Notes under the pieces: generated by a model
Databases searched by the model: none
Told to the model about the DNA's origin: nothing
Seen by the model: only the letters and a program-made list of their open reading frames with translations
Shown here: positions 1-12,096 of the stretch, piece by piece
How the letters are laid out: each line of letters begins with the position of its first letter
Position numbering within the stretch: the first letter of the stretch is position 1
Assembly: GCF_000831645.3 (NCBI RefSeq)
Contig: NZ_CP012559.1
Location: 1,984,001 to 2,048,000, forward strand
Direction of reading: 5' to 3'
DNA from: Companilactobacillus heilongjiangensis
GTDB lineage: Bacteria; Bacillota; Bacilli; Lactobacillales; Lactobacillaceae
Length of the DNA: 64,000 nucleotides
Translations under genes and position numbers: made by a program

Positions 1-291
1 TTCAAGTTGCTTGTCATACTTCAAGTGGCTCAAAGGAGCGATTCCTGTTTGAGCGTAGACAGCGTCAATATCGTGGACACGGTCAGGAGATTCTACTAAA
101 ACATCAAGTGTTTTAGCAAAGCCAAAGTTCTTGTTCACACGTGTGATAACAGCTTTAACTTTTTCACCTGGCAATGCATTGTCAACGAACAATGTGAAGT
201 CATCGACTTTAGCAACACCTTTACCCTCATATGAGAGATCAAGGATGTCTAATTCTATTTCTTGGTTCTTTTTCAAATTTGGTTTTTCCAT
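1..291 (-). CDS. rlmCD: 23S rRNA (uracil-5-)-methyltransferase, N-terminal part (RlmCD/RumA family), cut by window edge
   Basis: The first 97 codons are visible; the rest lies before base 1. The start at 291 is preceded by AGGTG at a good distance. The opening reads MEKPNLKKNQEIELDILDLS, followed by YEGKGVAKVDDFTLFVDNALPG, which is a TRAM RNA-binding domain (about residues 5-65), and then the PLSHLKYDKQLE stretch typical of RumA-like enzymes of lactobacilli. In this branch the iron-sulphur cysteines of E. coli RlmD are usually absent, and none is seen here. The family uses SAM to make m5U in 23S rRNA. It is the last gene of the pcrA-to-dagK block, but a terminator hairpin separates it from dagK, so read-through or its own promoter is needed. 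Whether it is RlmC, RlmD or the dual enzyme cannot be told from this part. Confidence 0.85.
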   Translation of the reverse strand, partial: MEKPNLKKNQEIELDILDLSYEGKGVAKVDDFTLFVDNALPGEKVKAVITRVNKNFGFAKTLDVLVESPDRVHDIDAVYAQTGIAPLSHLKYDKQLE

Positions 292-306
292 TTTTCACCT
301 ATACAT

Positions 307-340
307 AGAAAAAAGAAGTGTCCAAAATCGATACACTTCC
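307..340 (-). terminator. intrinsic terminator after dagK
   Basis: GAAGTGT (315-321) pairs with ACACTTC (333-339). On the minus strand the stem is followed by a T-rich run (bases 306-314 read as A on the plus strand). It closes the pcrA-dagK unit just before the rlmCD ribosome site. Confidence 0.8.
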
Positions 341-350
341 TAATTCTTAT

Positions 351-1379
351 TTATTTATCTGTTTCTTTTTCTTTATCGTTATCTGATTTATCTGAATCAA
401 GGTTCTTTTCTTCTTCGATAATCTTCTCGCCAGCATCTTTTTCACTGAGAGTTGATGTATCAATTGCTTTGAGCGGAATCGAATCAACGTTGGCGTAAAT
501 ATTTAGATGGTTATGCAAGTTAGTAAATTCCATCGGAGCATCCCCACCATATTCACCATCCAAGTTGACCATGACACGATTTTCATCGTTAGCTTTAACA
601 CTGATTTTTTTAGTCTTCGTGTAAATAACCTTTGGATTATAAACATGACGACCACCGTTTAGAACTAAGGCAATCAAATGAACAAGATCACGCAAGTTAG
701 TTTCTTTAACGATAATCAATGAGAAAGTTCCATCACCAATAACTGAGTTGGGCGCAATTTGTTCCATCCCACCGATTGAATTAGTCAATCCGATTAGAAA
801 CATCGTTGCTTTCCCGTCAAAAACACCGTCGTCATATTCGATGTGCATGTCAATAGGACTGATACGAGGCAACATTTCTGCACCTTTTACCAAGTAGGCC
901 AAGTAACCCAAGATTGACTTATAAGCTGAAGGAACTTCATAAGTCAATTCGGTCATTGAACCACCGCCGGCGATATTGATAAAGTAACTTTTACCAGCTT
1001 GTCCAATATCAACTGGTAACTTTTGACCTTTCAAAATCACTTTGGCAGCCTCTACGACATCATCACGTGGAATCTTCAAAGCACGGGCGTAATCATTCGT
1101 TGTTCCGGCCGGAATAATTGCCATTTCAGGACGGTGATCCAAATCGGCAATTCCGTTAACAACTTCATTGATCGTACCATCGCCACCAGCAGCAACAATC
1201 AGGTCAAAACCCTCTTTAGCTACTCGTCTGGCTTCATCTTTAGCTGAGTTTTTTTTCGGTGTCGTTCGATAAGCACTAGCCTCATAACCAGCTTTTTCAA
1301 TAATATTCAAAATGTCTCCAACATTACTGTTCATGGTCTCGTGACCTGAAGTTGGATTATATATAAGTCTAGCTCGCAT
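351..1379 (-). CDS. dagK: diacylglycerol kinase, soluble DgkB/YerQ type
   Basis: 342 aa, the normal length for DgkB-like lipid kinases. It phosphorylates diacylglycerol to phosphatidic acid, recycling the DAG released when lipoteichoic acid is made from phosphatidylglycerol. The nucleotide motif GGDGT is at residues 65-69, followed by NEVVNG, and the lipid-kinase motif IPAGTTNDYARAL comes about 25 residues later. The last ~40 residues are a charged, low-complexity tail (EEEKNLDSDKSDNDKEKE) outside the fold. It lies 12 nt after gatB in the same direction, so it is co-transcribed with gatCAB. The alternative, sphingosine kinase-like protein, is the same fold; context favours DgkB. Confidence 0.92.
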   Translation of the reverse strand: MRARLIYNPTSGHETMNSNVGDILNIIEKAGYEASAYRTTPKKNSAKDEARRVAKEGFDLIVAAGGDGTINEVVNGIADLDHRPEMAIIPAGTTNDYARALKIPRDDVVEAAKVILKGQKLPVDIGQAGKSYFINIAGGGSMTELTYEVPSAYKSILGYLAYLVKGAEMLPRISPIDMHIEYDDGVFDGKATMFLIGLTNSIGGMEQIAPNSVIGDGTFSLIIVKETNLRDLVHLIALVLNGGRHVYNPKVIYTKTKKISVKANDENRVMVNLDGEYGGDAPMEFTNLHNHLNIYANVDSIPLKAIDTSTLSEKDAGEKIIEEEKNLDSDKSDNDKEKETDK

Positions 1380-1391
1380 ATCTTTCCCTCA

Positions 1392-2822
1392 CTAACGACT
1401 CTTTAACTCTGCCATCAAAATCTTATTAACAACCTTAGGATTGGCTTGTCCATGTGTTTGTTTCATGATTTGACCAACCAAGAAACCAACGGCACGATCT
1501 TTACCATTCTTAAAGTCATCGATTGATTGTTGATTATTGTCTAGAATTTCTAAGATCATTGGCTTCAAAACAGCTGGATCAGATTCTTGGACAAGTCCCT
1601 TAGACTTAACCCATTCCTCAGGTTCTGTTCCGTTGCTGATAGTTTCTTGGAAGACCTTCTTAGCAATCTTCGAAGAAATTGTTCCGTTTGAAATCAAGTT
1701 AATCATCTTAGCAAGATGTTCAGGTGTCAACTTAGTATCAAGCAAACCAATTTTCTTATCGTTCAAGTAAGCATTAACTTCACCCATCAACCAGTTAGAA
1801 ACTAGTTTTGGATTAGCGTCGTAACTAACTGCTTCATCAAAGAAGTCAGACATTTCCTTAGTATCTGTCAAAACACCGGCATCATATTCAGGAATTCCTA
1901 ATTCGTTGATGTAGTGGTTACGTCTTACGGAAGCTGTTTCTGGCAAGTTAGCCTTGATTTCAGCAATCCATTCTGGTGAAATTTCATAATCTGGTAGATC
2001 TGGTTCTGGGAAGTAACGATAATCGTCAGCACCGGACTTAACACGCATTAAGAATGTTTCACCAGATTTTTCATCAAAACGTCTTGTTTCTTGGCCAATT
2101 GTGCCGCCTTGTTTAAGGATAGCAGCTTGACGTTTCTCTTCGTAAGCTAGACCTAATCTAACGTGGTTGAATGAGTTCAAGTTCTTCAATTCGACTTTGG
2201 TACCATATGTATCTGATCCAACTGGGCGGATTGAGATATTAGTATCAACACGCATTGAACCTTCTTCCATCTTAACATCAGAAGCACCAGTAAATTGAAT
2301 AATCTTACGAAGATTTTCAAGATATTGATAAGCTTCTTCAGGAGACTTCATATCAGGCTTTGAAACAATTTCAATCAAAGGTGTACCTTGACGGTTCAAA
2401 TCGACATATGAATAGCCGTTGTTACCGTGGGTATTTTTACCAGCATCTTCTTCGACGTGAAGTTCTTCGATACCGATTTTCTTCTTTTCGCCATCAACTT
2501 CAATTTCGATATAGCCATCGTGACCCAATGGTTTGTCTTGTTGAGTAATTTGGTAAGCTTTAGGATTATCTGGATAGAAGTAGTTCTTACGGTCAAAGTG
2601 AGTGTGATTTTCGATATTAGCATTCAAAGCTAATCCGACCATAACACCGAGACGATAAGCATTTTTATTTACAGTTGGCAATGTTCCTGGAAAACCAAAG
2701 TCAATAACGTTGGTATTGATATTAGATTCAGCACCATAAGCAACTGGTGAAGGACTATACATCTTGGACTTAGTCTTTAATTCAACGTGGACTTCTAGTC
2801 CGATAGTTGTTTCAAAATTCAT
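1392..2822 (-). CDS. gatB: Asp-tRNA(Asn)/Glu-tRNA(Gln) amidotransferase subunit B
   Basis: 476 aa, full length. GatB is the kinase/transamidase subunit that binds misacylated Glu-tRNA(Gln) or Asp-tRNA(Asn), activates the carboxylate with ATP and accepts ammonia tunnelled from GatA. The opening [20 protein letters not shown] is the GatB signature, and the C-terminal YqeY-like tail domain (about residues 330-476, ending [18 protein letters not shown]) binds tRNA. The stop and start overlap with gatA by one base, showing translational coupling. Such bacteria usually lack glutaminyl-tRNA synthetase, making this complex essential. Confidence 0.97.
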   Translation of the reverse strand: MNFETTIGLEVHVELKTKSKMYSPSPVAYGAESNINTNVIDFGFPGTLPTVNKNAYRLGVMVGLALNANIENHTHFDRKNYFYPDNPKAYQITQQDKPLGHDGYIEIEVDGEKKKIGIEELHVEEDAGKNTHGNNGYSYVDLNRQGTPLIEIVSKPDMKSPEEAYQYLENLRKIIQFTGASDVKMEEGSMRVDTNISIRPVGSDTYGTKVELKNLNSFNHVRLGLAYEEKRQAAILKQGGTIGQETRRFDEKSGETFLMRVKSGADDYRYFPEPDLPDYEISPEWIAEIKANLPETASVRRNHYINELGIPEYDAGVLTDTKEMSDFFDEAVSYDANPKLVSNWLMGEVNAYLNDKKIGLLDTKLTPEHLAKMINLISNGTISSKIAKKVFQETISNGTEPEEWVKSKGLVQESDPAVLKPMILEILDNNQQSIDDFKNGKDRAVGFLVGQIMKQTHGQANPKVVNKILMAELKSR

Positions 2823-4279
2823 TAGTCTTCCCCCTTGAGTGCAGTTGGTATTTGTTCATAGAATTTATTTTCTTCTTGTAAAGCATAAGCAGCATTGAAG
2901 ACATCTTGTTCAGCAAATGGCTTACCAATGATTTGTAGACCAACTGGCATTCCGTCAGCTAAACCGGCAGGAACTGAAGCAGCAGGCAAACCAGCTAAGT
3001 TAGCAGGAATTGTCAAAATATCATTCATGTACATTGCCAATGGATCGTCAACTTTTTCACCAATCTTGAAAGCAGGTGTTGTTGTTGAAGGTCCCATAAT
3101 TAAATCATAGTCTTTTAAGACGTTATTCATTTCATTGATAAAAATTGTTCTAACTTCAGCAGCCTTCTTGAAGTATGCATCATAAGCACCAGCTGATAGA
3201 GCGAAAGTACCTAGCATGATACGACGTTTAACTTCATCACCGAAACCTTCTGAACGAGAGTTAACGAACAAGTCTTTGATATTCTTAACATCTTTAGCAC
3301 GGTAACCATATCTAACACCATCATATCTTTGAAGGTTAGATGAGGCTTCACTAGATGCTAGGACATAATAAACTTCAACGGCATGTTCCAATGTTGGAAG
3401 ACTAACTTCCTCGACTGTAGCACCCATCTTCTTATAAGCATCAAGAGCTTTATTAACGTTAGCAAGCACGTCAGGATGAGTTCCTTCATGCCAGAATTCC
3501 TTAGGAACGGCAATCTTAACACCATGCATATCTTTGTTCAAGTTAGCACGGTAATCTGGAACTTCTTTTTCTGAACTAGTTGAATCTTTGTCATCATGAC
3601 CAGCAATAACTGAAAGAACAGTTGCTGAATCTTCGACACGTTTTGACATAACACCGACTTGATCAAGACTTGATGCAAAGGCAATAACACCCCAACGAGA
3701 AACACGACCGTAAGTTGGTTTGATACCAAAGATACCATTGAAGGCAGCGGGTTGTCTGATTGAACCACCAGTATCTGTACCTAGGGCAGCAACAACTTCA
3801 CCAGCGGCAACGGCAGCAGCAGAGCCACCTGAAGAACCACCAGGAACGCGACTGAAGTCCCAAGGATTAACTGAAGTTCCATAGTATGAAGTTTCAGTAG
3901 ATGAACCCATGGCAAATTCGTCCAAGTTAGTCTTACCAACGTTAATAGCGCCGGCAGCAGCTAATTTGTCCATAACAGTTGCACTGTAAACAGGCATGAA
4001 ATTATAAAGAATTTTACTTGCGGCAGTAGTCTTAATACCGTTTGTAACGATATTATCCTTGATACCCACTGGAATACCAGCTAATAAACCGTCAACACCT
4101 TCAACGTCAATTTTCTTAGCATCCTCAGTTGCCTTGTCATTGACAGTAATGAAAGTATTTAGCTTTTCAGCATCACCTTTGATATTGTCTAAAGCTTGGT
4201 TTGTAAGAGCTTCGGCAGTTACATCTTTGTTAACTAACTTCTCGTGCAAAGAAGCAATTGTTTCTTTCTTGATATCCAC
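2822..4279 (-). CDS. gatA: Asp-tRNA(Asn)/Glu-tRNA(Gln) amidotransferase subunit A
   Basis: 485 aa, full length. GatA hydrolyses glutamine and channels ammonia to GatB. The amidase-signature triad is visible: Lys74 (in VGIKDN), cis-Ser149 (in PGGSSGGS) and nucleophile Ser173 (in [10 protein letters not shown]). These sit five residues before the equivalent positions of the Staphylococcus enzyme, as expected from a slightly shorter N-terminus. It overlaps gatC at base 4279 and gatB at base 2822, so the three subunits are coupled in translation. Confidence 0.97.
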   Translation of the reverse strand: MDIKKETIASLHEKLVNKDVTAEALTNQALDNIKGDAEKLNTFITVNDKATEDAKKIDVEGVDGLLAGIPVGIKDNIVTNGIKTTAASKILYNFMPVYSATVMDKLAAAGAINVGKTNLDEFAMGSSTETSYYGTSVNPWDFSRVPGGSSGGSAAAVAAGEVVAALGTDTGGSIRQPAAFNGIFGIKPTYGRVSRWGVIAFASSLDQVGVMSKRVEDSATVLSVIAGHDDKDSTSSEKEVPDYRANLNKDMHGVKIAVPKEFWHEGTHPDVLANVNKALDAYKKMGATVEEVSLPTLEHAVEVYYVLASSEASSNLQRYDGVRYGYRAKDVKNIKDLFVNSRSEGFGDEVKRRIMLGTFALSAGAYDAYFKKAAEVRTIFINEMNNVLKDYDLIMGPSTTTPAFKIGEKVDDPLAMYMNDILTIPANLAGLPAASVPAGLADGMPVGLQIIGKPFAEQDVFNAAYALQEENKFYEQIPTALKGED

Positions 4280-4578
4280 TATTCAGCGTCCTCCTTGTCA
4301 ACAATCGTTGGAACTTTGATAAGGTTATCTTCAACTTCAGGAACATTTTCAAGCATTTGTTCTCTAGTTTCAGTATGGATACCTTTATCTTCACGGAAGA
4401 CAGAGTTGGTGTCAGCCATATTGTAAGTTGGTTCAACACCAGTTGTATCAACTGATGATAATTTGCTTTCCATACCAACAATTTTATCTAGTTGGTCAAC
4501 AAAACTGTCAACTTCATTATCTTGGAATTTTAAATTAGCCAAAGTGGCAACGTGTAAAATTTCATCTTTTGAAATCAT
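4279..4578 (-). CDS. gatC: Asp-tRNA(Asn)/Glu-tRNA(Gln) amidotransferase subunit C
   Basis: 99 aa with the start at 4578, chosen because AAGGAG lies 6-10 nt upstream and the protein then begins [18 protein letters not shown] as GatC proteins do. A longer frame reaching 4662 would run into the end of camS and lacks a ribosome site. GatC is a scaffold that wraps around GatA and stabilises the complex; it has no active site. It lies 13 nt after the camS stop codon, which ties the amidotransferase genes to the upstream pcrA-ligA-camS unit. Confidence 0.95.
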   Translation of the reverse strand: MISKDEILHVATLANLKFQDNEVDSFVDQLDKIVGMESKLSSVDTTGVEPTYNMADTNSVFREDKGIHTETREQMLENVPEVEDNLIKVPTIVDKEDAE

Positions 4579-4591
4579 TTGTTTCTCCTTT

Positions 4592-5725
4592 TTAATCTGC
4601 ATTATAAACGTGTGAATAGAACTTACCGTTTGTACGTGTAACAACGGCTTGTTGTTCATCAACTGTTTGAATATTGATGTCTAAGTTAGCTCCTGATGGC
4701 AAGTACTTTTGGGCACTTGTCTGAACGAACTGAGTAAAACTAGTTACTTGAGCTAGCCCATCAAATTGAGTATTGATTGTAATATCCATTGCTTTGAGAC
4801 TTGTTCCATCGTAGTGAGCTTGGGCAGTAACTCCCGAAAGATTAGGGAAGTAATTTTGAATATGTTGCTTAAAGTTGGCAAACGCATCGGAATCACTGCT
4901 ACTGATAGCATTATCGCCGTTAACAGTTGGCAACATTTGATTCTTGTAGCCTAAATCACTCCAATTACCTAAACCATCGCTCTTACTCAATGAATATTGG
5001 AAATAAGTTCCCCCAACTAAAGTATCTGCTGGAGCAACTGAATATAAACCAACAACAATTGGAATATTACCGACTTTACTATCTTTACGCAAGCGTTGGA
5101 CAACTTCTTTGGCAATTCTTTCACCTTGAGCCTTTTGCTCTTCAGTAGAAATCGTTGACTTGAAAGTGGCACCATATTGCTTCTTCTGATAGTAATCGAT
5201 CTTATTCATTGCAATACCAATCGACATCCCAGCCAATTTATATTTTCCATCTTGTTTTTGAAGATAATCTTCCTCAAGCATTTGTTGGAAATACATTGGC
5301 GTACGTTTGTCAGGATCAGTTGAGCCATTAGATTCAGGATTCAAACCTGACTCATTCTTGCTGGATTTACGTGCTAACCAATCATTGACAGTACTTGCAC
5401 TCAAAACTTGGCCTTCTTGGAAAACATATGAATTCGTTGAAAATTGTTTCTTCGACAAGCTCATAAGTCCACTTTCGAAACTTCTACTGTTGAACTGATT
5501 ACTATTGTCAGCTGCAGTAAGTCCAGAAATAGGACTAGTTTTATATTTCCCATCACTTAATAAAACATCGTAGCTGCTTGAATCAGACGATGTTGTTGTC
5601 TGAACAGAACTCTTGGAAGAATCGCCACCACCTGATGACAAACTGGAATCTTGTAAATTCCCACAGGCAGCCAACAATAACGAGCACATCAGCAATAGCG
5701 ATGTAGTTTTTAAGAATTTTTTCAA
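4592..5725 (-). CDS. camS: CamS family lipoprotein (sex-pheromone-type precursor)
   Basis: I place the start at the TTG at 5725: AGGAG lies 7 nt upstream inside the overlapping end of ligA, and the protein then begins MKKFLKTTSLLLMCSLLL with lipobox AAC, giving 377 aa. The ATG pair at 5752 overlaps ligA and has no ribosome site. The mature part has a Ser-rich linker (SSLSSGGGDSSKSS) and the CamS fold (DUF, beta-rich). It is lipid-anchored on the outside of the membrane; its biochemical role is unknown. In staphylococci and enterococci, cleaved signal peptides of this family act as mating pheromones. Position between ligA and gatC is conserved in many Firmicutes. Confidence 0.9.
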   Translation of the reverse strand: MKKFLKTTSLLLMCSLLLAACGNLQDSSLSSGGGDSSKSSVQTTTSSDSSSYDVLLSDGKYKTSPISGLTAADNSNQFNSRSFESGLMSLSKKQFSTNSYVFQEGQVLSASTVNDWLARKSSKNESGLNPESNGSTDPDKRTPMYFQQMLEEDYLQKQDGKYKLAGMSIGIAMNKIDYYQKKQYGATFKSTISTEEQKAQGERIAKEVVQRLRKDSKVGNIPIVVGLYSVAPADTLVGGTYFQYSLSKSDGLGNWSDLGYKNQMLPTVNGDNAISSSDSDAFANFKQHIQNYFPNLSGVTAQAHYDGTSLKAMDITINTQFDGLAQVTSFTQFVQTSAQKYLPSGANLDINIQTVDEQQAVVTRTNGKFYSHVYNAD

Positions 5726-5735
5726 AACTGTTCTC

Positions 5736-7769
<2,034 letters not shown>

Positions 7770-10010
7770 TTAATCAGTAACTTTTTTAATTGGGGCATAT
7801 TCTGCCAAGAGACGTTTAATACCTTCACTCTTGAAAGCCACGTCTAACTCAGCGTTATTACCATCGCCATTAACTTTGACAACTGTACCTTGACCCCACT
7901 TCTTGTGTTCAACTTTATCGCCAACGTTCCAGTGCAATTTCTCCGCACCAGAAGCACCTTTGGCTTTCAAAGTTGGTGATTGGAAGGTTGCAGTAGTAGC
8001 AGCTACACGTCGACGGTCCTTATATGACGAATTGCGACCACTTGGACGACCAATATTACCAGCATTGCTGTTGACACGTTCAATAGCATCATCTTTAATT
8101 TCTTCAACGAAACGTGAAGTAGCGTTGTTTTGTAGACGGCCATAAAGCATACGACTGACGGCATTTGTTAAGTAGAGACGCTTTTCAGCACGAGTGATAC
8201 CAACATATGCCAGACGACGCTCTTCTTCGAGGTCATCTTCTTTGAGCAATGAACGACCAAGTGGGAAAATTCCTTCTTCCATACCAACTAGGAAGACAAC
8301 TGGGAATTCCAAACCTTTAGCAGCGTGCAATGTCATCAAAGTAATTTCTTGTTGCTCTTCTTCAATTTGATCTTGATCACTGACCAATGACAATTCAGTT
8401 AAGAACGTTGTCAAACGTGTCTCATCAACATCTGGGTCGGGTTCATAACCTTGGTCAAATTGAGTCGTAACAGTCAAAAGTTCTTCGATATTTTCCACAC
8501 GTGCTTGTGACTCCAAGTTATTTTGTTGTTTCAAATCTTCAACATAACCAGAATCCTCTAGTAAGTGGTCCATCAAGATTGTCATTGACTGATCTTCAGC
8601 CAACTTAGTTAAATTATCAATGACTTTGGCAAAGCCACCGATAGTCTTACGGGGACGGGCAGCCAATGGTGAAAGCTCAATATTTTCAGCAGCTTCTAGC
8701 AATGACCAACTGTGTTCATCCGCATAAGCTTGCAATTTTTCAATTGTACCAGGTCCAATACCACGCTTAGGACTGTTGATAACACGTTGAAAACTCATTG
8801 AGTCATCGTGGTTAGCAATCAAACGCAAGTAAGCTAAGATATCCCTAATTTCCTTACGATCGTAGAACTTATGACCACCAATAATCTTATAAGGCATATT
8901 GGCTTGCATGAGTTTCTCTTCAAATGTACGTGATTGAGCATTTGTTCGATAAAGCACTGCAAAATCACCGTATTTAAAGCCTTCTTGCAATAAATTCTTC
9001 ACTTGATCAACGACATACAATGCTTCATCTGATTCATTTTGACCACGATAAAACTTGATCTTGTCGCCTTCCTGATTATCAGTCCACAAATCCTTAGGCT
9101 TACGGTTACCGTTGTTGTTGATAACTTCATTGGCAGCCTTCAAAATTGTCTTCGTTGAACGATAATTTTGTTCCAACTTAATCGTTGTTGCTTCGGGATA
9201 ATCCTTTTCAAAGTTCATAATATTTTGGATATTAGCACCACGCCAACCGTAAATACTTTGATCAGCATCACCAACAACACAGACGTTGCGGTACTTGGCA
9301 CCTAATTGTTTAACAAGTTTATATTGAGCTTCGTTGGTATCCTGATATTCATCAACGTGAATATATTGGAATTTTTCTTGATACTTTTCCAAAACATCAG
9401 GACACTGGTCGAACAATTCACTTGTTTGCATGATTAAGTCATCGAAATCAAGCGAGTTGTTACGTTCCATCTCTTTAGCATAAACGTCATAAACGCTGGC
9501 AACTGTTTGTTCATAAGGTGAAGCAGCTACCTTGGCATATTCAGCAGGAGTCTGCAATTCGTTCTTAGCATTACTGATCGTACCCAAAATAGCACGCGGA
9601 TCGTAACGCTTAGGATCCAAGTTCATCTTTGTCAAGATTTGCTTCATCAAGGTACGTTGCTCACCAGGATCTGCAATCGTGAACGTCTTAGGTTTGCCCA
9701 TCTTATCGAAATCTCTTCTTAAAATTCTTACACAAAGAGAGTGGAAAGTTGAGACCCAGACATCATTAGCTGACTCATTTAGTAACTTACCGATTCTTTC
9801 CTTCATTTCCTTAGCAGCCTTGTTAGTAAAGGTAATCGCTAAGACATGCCAAGGCATGATATTTTTTTCTTCAATCAAATAAGCCACACGGTGAGTTAAA
9901 ACTCTTGTTTTACCTGAACCGGCGCCGGCCATGATTAAAAGTGGTCCTTCTGTTGCCTTAACCGCGTCTTGTTGCTCGGGGTTAAGACCTTTTAGCATCG
10001 TATCGTCCAA
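7770..10010 (-). CDS. pcrA: ATP-dependent DNA helicase PcrA (UvrD/Rep family)
   Basis: 746 aa. A 3'-5' SF1A helicase needed for repair, replication restart and clearing of RecA filaments. Walker A (AGAGSGKT) is near residues 29-35; the DEYQDT Walker B box, the QNYRS motif and the VYVGITRAEKRL-like motif VI are all present in order. The C-terminal ~70 residues carry the Tudor-like domain (WNVGDKVEHKKWGQGTVVKV) that binds RNA polymerase. The start codon is TTG at 10010, with GAGGG nine bases upstream. It is the first gene of the minus-strand unit that continues through ligA, camS, gatCAB and dagK. Confidence 0.96.
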   Translation of the reverse strand: MDDTMLKGLNPEQQDAVKATEGPLLIMAGAGSGKTRVLTHRVAYLIEEKNIMPWHVLAITFTNKAAKEMKERIGKLLNESANDVWVSTFHSLCVRILRRDFDKMGKPKTFTIADPGEQRTLMKQILTKMNLDPKRYDPRAILGTISNAKNELQTPAEYAKVAASPYEQTVASVYDVYAKEMERNNSLDFDDLIMQTSELFDQCPDVLEKYQEKFQYIHVDEYQDTNEAQYKLVKQLGAKYRNVCVVGDADQSIYGWRGANIQNIMNFEKDYPEATTIKLEQNYRSTKTILKAANEVINNNGNRKPKDLWTDNQEGDKIKFYRGQNESDEALYVVDQVKNLLQEGFKYGDFAVLYRTNAQSRTFEEKLMQANMPYKIIGGHKFYDRKEIRDILAYLRLIANHDDSMSFQRVINSPKRGIGPGTIEKLQAYADEHSWSLLEAAENIELSPLAARPRKTIGGFAKVIDNLTKLAEDQSMTILMDHLLEDSGYVEDLKQQNNLESQARVENIEELLTVTTQFDQGYEPDPDVDETRLTTFLTELSLVSDQDQIEEEQQEITLMTLHAAKGLEFPVVFLVGMEEGIFPLGRSLLKEDDLEEERRLAYVGITRAEKRLYLTNAVSRMLYGRLQNNATSRFVEEIKDDAIERVNSNAGNIGRPSGRNSSYKDRRRVAATTATFQSPTLKAKGASGAEKLHWNVGDKVEHKKWGQGTVVKVNGDGNNAELDVAFKSEGIKRLLAEYAPIKKVTD

Positions 10011-10042
10011 TTTTAAAATCCCTCAAATCTTTGTGTAAAAAG

Positions 10043-10077
10043 TTTTAGTTGTAACTAAAATAGCTGTTTATATTGTA
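10043..10077 (-). promoter_or_regulatory. pcrA-operon promoter with downstream inverted repeat
   Basis: On the minus strand an extended -10 (TG-C-TACAAT; hexamer at 10072-10077) precedes pcrA by about 60 bases. A perfect inverted repeat, TTTTAGTT-GT-AACTAAAA (10043-10060), lies just after the expected transcription start, where an operator or a 5'-UTR hairpin would sit. No good -35 is visible. Confidence 0.5.
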
Positions 10078-10152
10078 GCAAATTTTTCTGCATAGAGCGA
10101 AAGACAACTCGCTAAAATTGAACATATGTTCCTTATTTATTTAATTTTAAGA

Positions 10153-10331
10153 TGCCGACTCCGGTTGCCAATGATTTTCGCCTGCTATGAGGACCGGCGT
10201 GAGCCAAGGTCTCACACCTCGCTTTGAAGCCTTGCAAGTTCGGCAAGTCTCCAAAGTCGCCCTGTGGTGTAATAGCTAAAGCCATAACGCCACCTCCATA
10301 GCTGGTGAAATCATTGGCAACCTCCGTCTAG
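10153..10331 (-). repeat. cloverleaf intergenic repeat E1
   Basis: Full copy. The closing stem is GGTTGCCAATGATTT / AAATCATTGGCAACC (15 bp perfect). In the forward sense hairpin P2 is GGCGTTATGGC / GCTATTACACC. The junction pair is A:T (CACAGGG with GTCCTCA). P4 carries GTGAG/CTCAC where most copies have CGAG/CTCG, a compensatory change. Its TGCCG end points to the pcrA start. It forms an inverted pair with E2. Confidence 0.9.
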
Positions 10332-10483
10332 AGTTTTGGTTAACTCCAAATTTATCATTCTTAGGCGACTACTTTCCTCAAGCATCCCTACAACTGAATA
10401 ATTAAATTTACGCCTTTAATAAACAATACGGAACAAAATTCAATTATCTAAATATTTTTCAAAATTAAATATCCTTACCCACC

Positions 10484-10521
10484 TAAAAAATCTCAACTGA
10501 AAAAATTCAGTTGAGATTTTC
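10484..10521 (-). terminator. bidirectional terminator in the pcrA-purB gap
   Basis: TCTCAACTGA (10491-10500) pairs with TCAGTTGAGA (10507-10516), flanked by A-run and T-run. It lies beyond repeat E2 as seen from purB, so E2 would be part of the purB 3'-UTR. Confidence 0.75.
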
Positions 10522-10599
10522 TTATTATCATTATTAAATCCACACTACCTATCGACCAGAATATCAGTCCAATCAAATAAATCCAAATCAACCAATACC

Positions 10600-10792
10600 C
10601 TAGCCGGAGGGTTCGAGGGAGTGAGTCAGCAGTGAGAAGTGTCGTTAGGACGGTGGTTTCCCGTTCTTACAACACTAGGACGACTTTTGAGACTCGCGGT
10701 TTGTGCGAGGCTCAAAATCGAGGGTCGAGACCGCCCTTTGGCTCGAGCCGGTCCTCACAGCAGACTCAACTCCCTTGAAACCTCCGGCGGCA
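10600..10792 (+). repeat. cloverleaf intergenic repeat E2
   Basis: Full copy, the most diverged in its arms: GAGGGAGTGAGTC / GACTCAACTCCC is imperfect, and P2 is GTGTCGTTAGGACGG / CCGTTCTTACAACAC. The junction pair is A:T. Its TGCCG end stops 5 bp before the purB stop codon. It pairs in inverted orientation with E1, the two enclosing 268 bp of AT-rich sequence. Confidence 0.88.
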
Positions 10793-10797
10793 GCTTA

Positions 10798-12093
10798 TTA
10801 TTCTAGTCCAACACGCTTAAATATTTCGTCAACGTGACGTAAGTGCCAGTGGTAATCGAATGCATCGTCTAAATCTTTGTCTGATAGCTTATCGGTTACT
10901 CTAGAATCATTTTCAAGCATTGTTCTGAAGTCTTTCTTTTCATCCCAAGCTTTGGCAGTAAATGGTTGCACGATATCATAAGCTTGTTCACGTGAATAGC
11001 CAGCTTCAACTAACTTCAACAAGACACGTTGTGAGAAGATCAATCCGTGTGTCAAATTCATGTCTTCAATCATCTTGTCAGGGAATACTGTTAGATCCTT
11101 AGTGATCTTAGTAAATCTGCGTAAGATGTAATCCAACAATTCAGTTGTGTCTGGAATGATAATTCTTTCAGCAGAACTGTGTGAAATGTCTCGTTCATGC
11201 CACAATGGCACATCTTCCAAGGCTGTGAATGCATGTCCTCTGATCACACGAGCCAAACCAGTTACGTTTTCTGAACCGATTGGGTTACGTTTGTGAGGCA
11301 TGGCTGATGAACCTTTTTGTCCAGCAGCGAAGAATTCTTCAGCTTCACGGACTTCAGTTCTTTGTAAGTGACGTACTTCGAGTGCGAAACGTTCAATTGA
11401 TGTAGCAATCAATGCCATTGTTTGAATGTATTCAGCATGTAAGTCACGTGGTAAAACTTGTGTTGAAATTTCTTGGGCACGGATGCCTAGTTTATCACAA
11501 ACAAATTTTTCCACATCAGTTGGAACATTGGCATAACTACCAACGGCACCACTGATTTTACCAGCTTCAACGCCTTTAGCAGCATGGTCGAAACGTTCGA
11601 TATCACGTTTGATTTCAGAATACCAGTTAGCTAAAACTAGTCCGAAAGTTGTAGGTTCAGCGTGAACACCGTGAGTTCTACCAATCATAACAGTATCTTT
11701 GTACTTCAAAGCTTTCTCACCGACTACCTTGAGAAATTCATTCAAATCTTCACGAATAATATCATTAGCCTGTTTCATCAAGTATCCATAGGCTGTATCA
11801 ACGACATCAGTTGATGTTAATCCAAAGTGGACCCACTTCTTCTCTGGTCCCAAGTATCTGGAAACATCTCTTGTAAAAGCAACCACGTCATGTTTTGTTT
11901 CTTTTTCGATTTCAGCAATCTCTGAAACATCAAACTTAGCGTTTTGAGCAATTAACTTAGCATCTTCAGCAGGGATTTCTCCTTCTTTGCTCCATCCTTC
12001 AACGGCCGCAATTTCTACTTCGAGCCAAGCTTGAAATCTGTTTTGGTCTGTCCAAATTGGTTTCATCTGTTCAGTTACATATCTATCAATCAT
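10798..12093 (-). CDS. purB: adenylosuccinate lyase
   Basis: 431 aa, full length. It cleaves SAICAR in purine synthesis and adenylosuccinate in AMP synthesis, releasing fumarate. The fumarase/aspartase signature [11 protein letters not shown] is at residues 261-271 and the general-acid histidine is His141 (TRTHG-like [13 protein letters not shown]). It begins three bases after the stop of the purK-like gene, so the two are one unit. The mRNA probably runs through repeat E2 to the terminator near 10500. Confidence 0.96.
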   Translation of the reverse strand: MIDRYVTEQMKPIWTDQNRFQAWLEVEIAAVEGWSKEGEIPAEDAKLIAQNAKFDVSEIAEIEKETKHDVVAFTRDVSRYLGPEKKWVHFGLTSTDVVDTAYGYLMKQANDIIREDLNEFLKVVGEKALKYKDTVMIGRTHGVHAEPTTFGLVLANWYSEIKRDIERFDHAAKGVEAGKISGAVGSYANVPTDVEKFVCDKLGIRAQEISTQVLPRDLHAEYIQTMALIATSIERFALEVRHLQRTEVREAEEFFAAGQKGSSAMPHKRNPIGSENVTGLARVIRGHAFTALEDVPLWHERDISHSSAERIIIPDTTELLDYILRRFTKITKDLTVFPDKMIEDMNLTHGLIFSQRVLLKLVEAGYSREQAYDIVQPFTAKAWDEKKDFRTMLENDSRVTDKLSDKDLDDAFDYHWHLRHVDEIFKRVGLE

Positions 12094-12096
12094 GAA

